This document shows positions 26,138 through 31,725 of a stretch of 34,554 nt of DNA, piece by piece. The stretch is from JBNKFQ01 sp050289385 (lineage in GTDB: Bacteria > Pseudomonadota > Gammaproteobacteria > Pseudomonadales > Porticoccaceae). A program made the position numbers and the translations under genes. The stretch is from the NCBI GenBank assembly GCA_050289385.1, contig JBNKFQ010000287.1:1-34554 (forward strand). The letters run 5' to 3'. Within the stretch, counting starts at the first letter, position 1; each line of letters opens with the position of its first letter. Below the pieces are notes generated by a model that had not been told where the DNA came from, did no database searches, and saw only the letters and a program-made list of their open reading frames with translations.

Positions 26138-26168
26138 TATCGTTGGAACAGAATCTGTTGGTAAATCG

Positions 26169-26198
26169 TTATCACCACACTAATGGAGACTTTTTCAA
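26169..26198 (-). promoter_or_regulatory. Candidate sigma-70 promoter for the msh operon
   Basis: On the minus strand TTGAAA (26198-26193) is followed after 18 bases by TGATAA (26174-26169). Four or five of six bases match each consensus box. It points toward mshI, 30 to 60 bases upstream of the possible starts. Confidence 0.35.
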
Positions 26199-26307
26199 TC
26201 GGGAAGCAGTAAGGAACATCGTGTGGTTGCTTATGCCAAAGCAACTTCTTCCCCTCTCCCAGACAAATGAAGCTGGGCACAAAACTGGTTATGGCCTTCC
26301 GTGTCGT

Positions 26308-26393
26308 ACCTGAAAACGTGTTGTTCGTTGTTGCGCATCACTTATTTGGAACAATCAAACCAAACTCCTGGCTTTGATTGGCACGTTTCAGGT
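26308..26393. repeat. Nested inverted repeats in the mshI/lapD gap
   Basis: The outer arms are ACCTGAAAACGTG (26308-26320) and CACGTTTCAGGT (26382-26393), which pair fully except for one bulged A. Inside them lies a perfect 8-bp inverted repeat, CAATCAAA (26352-26359) and TTTGATTG (26373-26380). The pair could form one long branched structure in DNA or RNA. Confidence 0.65.
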
Positions 26394-26502
26394 GCAGCGG
26401 TGGCGAAAGCGATTTACCAACAATCCCGGTCAATCACCACCATCTCGTATAACAGTGTGGCATAGCATAACTTGTGCTACAGGCGCGGACAAGGATAATG
26501 CA

Positions 26503-26543
26503 TTTCCCCGTAATGCTTTCCCCGTAATACTTTCCCGTAATCG
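26503..26543. repeat. 14-bp tandem repeat, about three copies
   Basis: TTTCCCCGTAATGC (26503-26516) is followed directly by TTTCCCCGTAATAC (26517-26530) and a third, one-base-shorter copy TTTCCCGTAATCG (26531-26543). It lies 90 bases upstream of lapD. Confidence 0.8.
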
Positions 26544-26574
26544 AGAGGGAGTGGCGCTCCGTCTTGCTGTCAAG

Positions 26575-26602
26575 TAGACTCGCCACATGGGGTTGTTATA
26601 TT
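26575..26602 (+). promoter_or_regulatory. Candidate sigma-70 promoter for lapD
   Basis: TAGACT (26575-26580) is followed after 16 bases by TATATT (26597-26602), about 33 bases before the lapD start. Both boxes are partial matches. Confidence 0.33.
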
Positions 26603-26634
26603 TTGGAACCTGACAACAATAACAGGGCAAAAAC

Positions 26635-28596
26635 GTGACACTTTATCGTCAGTTGATAATAGCGGTCGCAGCATTATTCCTTCTACTCTACGGGACTAAT
26701 GCTGCTGTCGGCTTGTATCACGCCCGTGTTCTTGTAGAACAACAAATGGAAGTTCATGCCCAGGATACAGCGACATCTGTAGCCTTTGCCATGACACAAG
26801 CCGCAAAAGATAACGACGCCGCCACTCTGGAAACCATGTTTAACGTTGTGTCCGATAGCGGCTATTTTCGCCGTATAACCTATCGTGGGCTGGATGGCGG
26901 GACGCATATAGATCGCTCTTTTCCGATCAGTGTCGAGTCTGTTCCGGACTGGTTTATACGGCTGTTCCCCCTGCCTTCTCCGGAAGGCAGGGCGGAAGTT
27001 GCCTCGGGCTGGATGCGGCTGGGCGAGCTGGTCGTTACAAGTCACCCTGGCCAAGCCTATCAAAAACTCTGGTATGTCGCCCGCGACCAGTTAGTCTGGT
27101 TTGCCCTGGTGACCATTTCGGTGTGTCTTTTGGCAGCGTTTTCACTGCGTATTTTGCTGAGGCCACTGTCTCGTCTTGAACAGCAGGCAAACGCCATATG
27201 CGACAAACAATTTGTCGTTCAGGAAGAGATACCCCGTACCCGTGAATTGCAGCGAGTGGTCGAGGCCATGAATCGCATGGCTTCACGCCTGAAGAAGATT
27301 TACGAAGGCCAGTTGACCCTTATTTCGCACTGGCAGGAACGAGCGTCACGTGACTCGGTGACTGGACTTGTAAATCGTTTGGGCTTTGACATGACAATGA
27401 AGGCGTTTATGCAAACCGGTGCTGAGCCGGTTTCCGGAGCCTTGATGATTTTTGCAATAGATAATTTTGAGCGAATCAATGAGCGTGCGGGTAGAGGCGA
27501 GGGCAATGCTGTGTTGCAGCATGTTGGCGAAAAATTGACCGATGCAATTTCAGGGTACCCGGAATCGATTATTGCCCGCCGGCAAGGGCCCGAGTTTACA
27601 GTGTTTGTGCCCAATGTGATTGAAGAAGATGCCAGGTTGCTTGCCGAAAAGGCTTTCGTTGCGGTATCGGCGGTTGAGTGGCGCGACCAGGAAGAAGACC
27701 CCCTGGTTATGCATATGGGGTTTAACTATGAGTCACCGGTAACCGGCCCCGGGGATATCCTGGTCGGCGCAGACATGGCGCTCAAGCAGGCCCGTTCCAC
27801 GGGTAAAAGCTGGTGCAGTTTGACGGATGCGATAGGCCAGGCCGATATGCCTCTGTTGTCGGCATCATCAAATGAGTGGAGGACACTGCTTGAGCAGGTT
27901 CTCGCAAATCGTGATATTACCCTGCTGTATCAACCAATCTTTTCTTCCCGGCGCAAGCGGATTGGTTCTGAGGTTTTTTCCCGCCTGAAAAGCGGTGATC
28001 ACTTGATTGCTGCAAGTGTTTTTATACCACTGGCAGAGCGCTTTGGTCTGGCGCCCGAGTTTGACAAACTGATCCTGGAAACCCTGGCGAAACAGATTGA
28101 ACGGTTTCCGGCACGCCATTATATCTGCGTCAATATCAGTACAACGTCTGTTCAGGATGAAGAATTCAGGAGCTGGCTGGAACAATTCCTGGCTCGGGAA
28201 AAGCAACTTTCCAAACGACTGGTGGTTGAATTATCTGAGCATGCAATGAATATCGAGGAGCATCATGTTCGCGAGTTGAGCCAGGTGCTGGTAGCTGCGA
28301 GGGCTCGTCTGGGGATAGACCACTTTGGTCTGCAGTCGTCAGCTTTCGGCTATCTCGGCAGCTTGCCTCTTCATCACATCAAGGTTCATCGCAGTTTTGT
28401 ACATGGCCTTGAAGGAAATGCGGACAACCGTTTCTACATTCACTCCCTCGCCCTACTGGCTCATAGCCGATCCATCAAGTTTGCAGTTGAAGGTATCGAA
28501 CGGGATGAAGAGTGGGACGTTCTGGTGTCTTTCGATATTGACGCTGCTCAAGGTTACCTGCTTGGCCAGCCGTCTGCTGACCCTTTCTCCTCCTGA
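26635..28596 (+). CDS. lapD: LapD: inner-membrane c-di-GMP receptor with degenerate GGDEF and EAL domains
   Basis: The 653-residue protein begins at GTG (MTLYRQLIIAV), with AGGG 7 bases upstream. It has a membrane helix (1-22), a periplasmic LapD/MoxY-type domain (about 25-152) with GYF, VPDWFIRLF and Gly-Trp126 (GWMRLGELVVTSHP; Trp125 of P. fluorescens LapD contacts LapG), a second helix (about 153-177), HAMP, GGDEF and EAL domains. The GGDEF loop reads RQGPEF and the EAL motif reads EVF, so neither cyclase nor phosphodiesterase activity is expected. EAL-fold elements (NIS, ELSEH, DHFG, EGIE) remain for c-di-GMP binding. When c-di-GMP is bound, LapD holds LapG away from its adhesin. The position next to mshI is where Vibrio carries mshH, a CsrD-type GGDEF/EAL gene, but the periplasmic domain argues for LapD. 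Confidence 0.92.
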   Translation: MTLYRQLIIAVAALFLLLYGTNAAVGLYHARVLVEQQMEVHAQDTATSVAFAMTQAAKDNDAATLETMFNVVSDSGYFRRITYRGLDGGTHIDRSFPISVESVPDWFIRLFPLPSPEGRAEVASGWMRLGELVVTSHPGQAYQKLWYVARDQLVWFALVTISVCLLAAFSLRILLRPLSRLEQQANAICDKQFVVQEEIPRTRELQRVVEAMNRMASRLKKIYEGQLTLISHWQERASRDSVTGLVNRLGFDMTMKAFMQTGAEPVSGALMIFAIDNFERINERAGRGEGNAVLQHVGEKLTDAISGYPESIIARRQGPEFTVFVPNVIEEDARLLAEKAFVAVSAVEWRDQEEDPLVMHMGFNYESPVTGPGDILVGADMALKQARSTGKSWCSLTDAIGQADMPLLSASSNEWRTLLEQVLANRDITLLYQPIFSSRRKRIGSEVFSRLKSGDHLIAASVFIPLAERFGLAPEFDKLILETLAKQIERFPARHYICVNISTTSVQDEEFRSWLEQFLAREKQLSKRLVVELSEHAMNIEEHHVRELSQVLVAARARLGIDHFGLQSSAFGYLGSLPLHHIKVHRSFVHGLEGNADNRFYIHSLALLAHSRSIKFAVEGIERDEEWDVLVSFDIDAAQGYLLGQPSADPFSS

Positions 28597-28743
28597 TCTC
28601 CCCCTGAAAACTTTCCCTGCCCAAGTATTTGAGCCAATTCTGTAATAATCAGCACCAAAAATTGTTTTATAATACTTTTGACTGATTTCATGAAATGGAT
28701 TGCTTCCCTGAAATCCAGTGTTTTCAGTGATTTATCGTATTTT

Positions 28744-28771
28744 TTGATGTCAAGCCAATATTTGCTATATT
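28744..28771 (+). promoter_or_regulatory. Candidate sigma-70 promoter for the VpsR-like activator gene
   Basis: TTGATG (28744-28749) and TATATT (28766-28771) are separated by 16 bases, in an AT-rich gap 79 bases before the start codon. Each box matches its consensus in four to five positions. Confidence 0.45.
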
Positions 28772-28849
28772 TTAGTAAATGCGATGTAATACAGCTTTTT
28801 CATGACAAACGGTCAGTAAATAATGCTTTCTCATTAAGGATAACGAATC

Positions 28850-30187
28850 ATGAGGAGGGACAAATCCGGTGACAGAAGAGTTCTTTTGCTGCTGAACCGC
28901 CGGGATTCAGAGTTAGAAAAGCAGATATTTGCCCGTTTGAAAGGCTGGCAGTTCGATATCTATACCGACTGGACCAAGGCATTGGCCCATTCACAACAAT
29001 ACCTGCTGGGTTTGTTTTACCTGGATGACAGCAAGCCAGAGGAGGAAGCCCGGACTTTGCGGGTTCAACTCGAATCCCTTCTCTCCAGAGTGAGCTGGAC
29101 TTCGTGGGTTGGTTTGGCAACGGCAAGACAAATGCAGCAGAGCGACTTTCGGCAATTGATCAAGCGTTACTGCTGTGACTATTTTACATGCCCCCTTGAT
29201 AATGCCCCCGGGATTTGCATACAAACCGTGCTTGGCCATGCCTACGGAATGGCGGCCCTGAACAAGCAAATTGATACACAAACTTTTGTTGACCGACCTG
29301 CAGGCCTGATTGGTGATAGCGCGCCAATCAGAAAGCTGCTAAAAGATATTCGCAAAGTCGCCAGGGCAAATGCTCCCGTGCTTATTTCGGGTGAAAGTGG
29401 CACAGGCAAGGAGTTGATTGCAAGGGCGATACACCGGGACGATTCCCGCCGTTCCGGCCATCCTTTTGTTGTCGTTAATTGCGGAGCAATTCCAGCCATG
29501 CTTCTGGAATCGGAGCTGTTTGGTCACGTCAGGGGAGCATTTACCGGCGCGGACAAGAATAAAACAGGTCGAATTGAGGCCGCAGACGGCGGTACGTTAT
29601 TTCTTGATGAAATTGGAGATTTGCCAATCGCCCAGCAAGTAAAGCTGTTGCGCTTTTTGCAGGAGGGCACAATCGACCCGGTAGGCTCCTTGCAATCCCG
29701 AAAAGTGGATGTAAGAGTTCTGGCGGCTTCTCATATCAAATTGGAGGAGGCTGTGCTCGCCGGGGATTTTCGAGAGGATCTTTTTTTTCGCCTTAATGTT
29801 TTGCAATTGCATTCGCCGCGTCTTGCCGATCGCAAAGCCGATATAGAGCAACTGGCATATCACTATCTGAATTTGTTTCGTTTGAGTTCCTCCAGTGTCG
29901 CGCGTGATTTCTCCAGAGACGCTCTTCGGGCTATGGCCATACACAGCTGGCCCGGGAATGTACGCGAACTTATGAATCGTGTGCAAAAAGCTCTGGTGAT
30001 GAGCGAGTTCAAATTGATCACACCCGAAGACCTGGGCTTGACCTTGCCCCATAGTCAAACAGCGACCGAAATTGTCGATCTGGAATCTGTGCGAAATCTG
30101 GCGGAGAAGCAGGCATTGCAAGTGCGCTTGAAAATGCGTACAGTAATGTTTCAAAGGCAGCCAGAAGTTTGGGTGTGTCGCGTATGA
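28850..30187 (+). CDS. VpsR-like sigma-54-dependent activator, C-terminal HTH lost from frame
   Basis: The open frame encodes 445 residues; AAGGA lies 9 bases before the ATG. Residues 1-140 form a degenerate receiver-like N-terminal domain of the VpsR kind. The AAA+ domain follows: Walker A GESGTGKE at 181-188, the sigma-54 contact loop GAFTGA at 229-234, Walker B TLFLDEIGD at 249-257 and WPGNVREL at 367-374. After Gln424 the frame departs from the family and ends in an Arg-rich tail. The expected Fis-type HTH is found at 30121-30228 in another frame, so one base is missing. Unlike V. cholerae VpsR, this protein keeps GAFTGA and should work with sigma-54. The gene is followed by a sigma-54 promoter and an amyloid-like operon, its probable target. 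VpsR binds c-di-GMP; whether this one does is unknown. Confidence 0.86.
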   Translation: MRRDKSGDRRVLLLLNRRDSELEKQIFARLKGWQFDIYTDWTKALAHSQQYLLGLFYLDDSKPEEEARTLRVQLESLLSRVSWTSWVGLATARQMQQSDFRQLIKRYCCDYFTCPLDNAPGICIQTVLGHAYGMAALNKQIDTQTFVDRPAGLIGDSAPIRKLLKDIRKVARANAPVLISGESGTGKELIARAIHRDDSRRSGHPFVVVNCGAIPAMLLESELFGHVRGAFTGADKNKTGRIEAADGGTLFLDEIGDLPIAQQVKLLRFLQEGTIDPVGSLQSRKVDVRVLAASHIKLEEAVLAGDFREDLFFRLNVLQLHSPRLADRKADIEQLAYHYLNLFRLSSSSVARDFSRDALRAMAIHSWPGNVRELMNRVQKALVMSEFKLITPEDLGLTLPHSQTATEIVDLESVRNLAEKQALQVRLKMRTVMFQRQPEVWVCRV

Positions 30188-30228
30188 CAATGTATCGGTT
30201 ATTGGATAAACACAAACTTCATGCCTGA
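30121..30228 (+). pseudogene. Out-of-frame C-terminal HTH of the VpsR-like activator
   Basis: Reading the frame that begins at 30121 gives 35 codons ending in TGA at 30226-30228. They contain ALENAYSNVSKAARSLGVSR and MTMYRLLDKHKLHA, a textbook Fis-type DNA-binding helix-turn-helix that closes sigma-54 activators. Adding one base near CAAGTG (30119-30124), for example a third A, joins it to Gln424 and restores a 459-residue protein. The cause is either a real frameshift or a one-base sequencing error in an A-run. Confidence 0.85.
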
Positions 30229-30648
30229 CTTTCTGTGTTTGTTTTTTGTGACAAATAATAAATATCCACTCCCTGTTAAAATCGGGTGTCTATAGTATTC
30301 TCCTGAAAAAGAATCAACAATGGCTCGAAAGTTTTGTTCCGGATTGAATTGTTGCCGATAATTCAAATGCTCCCGGATCAATACTTCCCTGGTTCACAGG
30401 CGCAATTCAAACGCGAATTCAGAATTATTTTGAATGCACTTTTTTTCGAAATTTTCAGGTTCCAAAACGTCTAAAAATTTTCAAGTAGTCTAGTCGATAG
30501 CCTGTCTCAAATTTTTATTTGGGATATGCGTGTGACAGTCCGTTTCCCTATCACTGTATATCTCTTTGCTCGCTGGAAACTTTAAGACTCCCGGACCATG
30601 GGGGGCGGAGTGTTTGGGTGTGTGTGACCAGGGTCGTTTATTAGCGAT

Positions 30649-30664
30649 GTACCACATGTGTTAC
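30649..30664. promoter_or_regulatory. Candidate activator-binding palindrome 1
   Basis: GTACCACATGTGTTAC is palindromic in 14 of 16 positions and centres on CACATGTG. It lies about 160 bases upstream of the sigma-54 promoter, a usual distance for an enhancer. Assignment to the VpsR-like activator is inference. Confidence 0.35.
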
Positions 30665-30729
30665 ACATTAAGATTTGTCTCTAAGTTAATGAAATATCGA
30701 ATTAAAGAGCCTGTTTTGGCTGGGTCGTT

Positions 30730-30745
30730 GTAACAGGTTGTTTAC
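30730..30745. promoter_or_regulatory. Candidate activator-binding element 2
   Basis: GTAACAGGTTGTTTAC shares 10 of 16 positions with the palindrome 81 bases upstream (common pattern GTA, CA, T, TTAC) and has matching 4-base ends. It lies about 65 bases before the -24 box. Confidence 0.25.
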
Positions 30746-30789
30746 ATGGTGGTTCTCGATCAATCTTGAAAACATAAAATATCTCAATA

Positions 30790-30802
30790 AATCAAAGGCT
30801 TG
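30790..30802 (+). promoter_or_regulatory. IHF-like site next to the sigma-54 promoter
   Basis: AATCAAAGGCTTG fits the IHF consensus WATCAANNNNTTR at every fixed position. It lies 8 bases before the -24 box. IHF often bends DNA between enhancer and sigma-54 promoter, but such a match can occur by chance in AT-rich DNA. Confidence 0.35.
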
Positions 30803-30809
30803 TAAGGTT

Positions 30810-30824
30810 TGGCACGGAGCTTGC
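30810..30824 (+). promoter_or_regulatory. Sigma-54 (-24/-12) promoter of the amyloid-like operon
   Basis: TGGCAC, five bases, then TTGC is an exact match to the sigma-54 consensus, including the invariant GG and GC pairs with the right spacing. The expected transcript start is near 30836, about 50 bases before the first gene. A GAFTGA-containing activator is encoded directly upstream. Confidence 0.9.
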
Positions 30825-30884
30825 CTAAGGGGGTTGTACGCAAAGTTTTACAAGAGCGATTGACCTGCAGGACTTTTAACAAGA

Positions 30885-31619
30885 ATGAAAAAGCCATCTG
30901 CTTTACCGAAAATAAAACGTGCCAGATATCAGGTTGTAAATATATTCGTGGCCAGTGTTGCTCCCCTGTTATTTTTGTTGGCTCCTGCCAGTCACGGACA
31001 GGAAGCAAATGCTGCAAACAGCGACGCCCCGTTCGATATACCTGCCAACTTGCCGAGCATTTCAGAAAGTGTGATTGAGCAGGGAGCGCTTGATGGTTTG
31101 TCTGGAATTACTTCGATCAACATCACTTCCGGTGACGGTAATATTCAACAAAATTCCGCCGCAATCGCCGTTTCGCAAGATAACGGATACAGCTACGCGA
31201 CAGTCGACCCAAATCAGGATACCGATAATTCACTGCTGCCAGATCACACCCAAAATTTGAGTGCGCATATATTGTCTGGCGCGTTTGCCGATGGCCTGGG
31301 CGTGATGATGGTTAACCAGTCCAGCGGCACAGGTAACGTCCAGCTTAATGGTACTGCCATCGCTATCGGTGGTCCGGGTTCTGAAGCGGCAGTGGAATTG
31401 AGTGATATGGAATTGGCAGCAGAAGCCTCTGCTACCGGAGTAGACGTGCAACAAAAAACAGTTGATGACAAAAACTCGATAGTTGGAGAAATTTCTCTCG
31501 CCGCAGATGCATTCAGCCGTGCCCAGGGCATAGTGCAATTGAACCAGGTGGTTGGCAATGGCAATCGCACCGTAAATGCGCTGTCCATGACGATAAAAAA
31601 CCGGGCATCGAATTTGTGA
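30885..31619 (+). CDS. Secreted protein with three amyloid-like repeats (FapA/B-like position)
   Basis: The 244-residue product has a signal peptide ending near PASHG/QEA (about residue 38). Three loosely related repeats share an I-N...G-x-G-N-x-Q-x-N-x-x-A-I-A pattern: about 68-97 (SINITSGDGNIQQNSAAIAV), 132-161 (MVNQSSGTGNVQLNGTAIAI) and 207-237 (VQLNQVVGNGNRTVNALSMT). There are no Cys and no catalytic motif. The repeats resemble those of the larger next protein, so both may build one fibre or this one may nucleate it. It is the first gene after the sigma-54 promoter; AGGA lies about 12 bases before the ATG. Homology with FapA, FapB or curli-type nucleators is not established by reading alone. 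Confidence 0.75.
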   Translation: MKKPSALPKIKRARYQVVNIFVASVAPLLFLLAPASHGQEANAANSDAPFDIPANLPSISESVIEQGALDGLSGITSINITSGDGNIQQNSAAIAVSQDNGYSYATVDPNQDTDNSLLPDHTQNLSAHILSGAFADGLGVMMVNQSSGTGNVQLNGTAIAIGGPGSEAAVELSDMELAAEASATGVDVQQKTVDDKNSIVGEISLAADAFSRAQGIVQLNQVVGNGNRTVNALSMTIKNRASNL

Positions 31620-31725
31620 ATGTAAAACCGGAGACGCTCCAAAAGTTCGATGTAAATGCAGTACCCATGGCAAGAACCAAAGCAGTACCCCAAGTAAACC
31701 AAACCACACCAGGAGGTGTAACAAC

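Larger units (their letters stand above)
26138..26634. other. Divergent intergenic region mshI/lapD with nested inverted repeats and a tandem repeat
   Basis: This 497-base gap has no supported gene. It holds candidate promoters for mshI (26169-26198, minus) and lapD (26575-26602, plus), two nested inverted repeats at 26308-26393 and a 14-bp tandem repeat at 26503-26543. A short open frame on each strand (about 60-67 codons) has no coding signature. Confidence 0.7.
30229..30884. other. Long regulatory gap upstream of the amyloid-like operon
   Basis: This 656-base AT-rich gap has no supported gene; the one short minus-strand frame (30199-30381) shows no coding features. It contains a sigma-54 promoter (30810-30824), an IHF-like site (30790-30802) and two similar 16-base GTA...TTAC elements (30649-30664 and 30730-30745). 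The 5' half looks featureless apart from A/T-rich runs. Confidence 0.7.

Noticed and set aside
26306..26393. Integron attC site or c-di-GMP riboswitch
   Set aside because: The nested repeats lack the GTTRRRY/RYYYAAC core of attC, and no GEMM-type conserved sequence was found on either strand.
30199..30381. 60-codon minus-strand frame after the activator gene
   Set aside because: It overlaps the displaced HTH-coding segment, lacks a ribosome site and has no motif.
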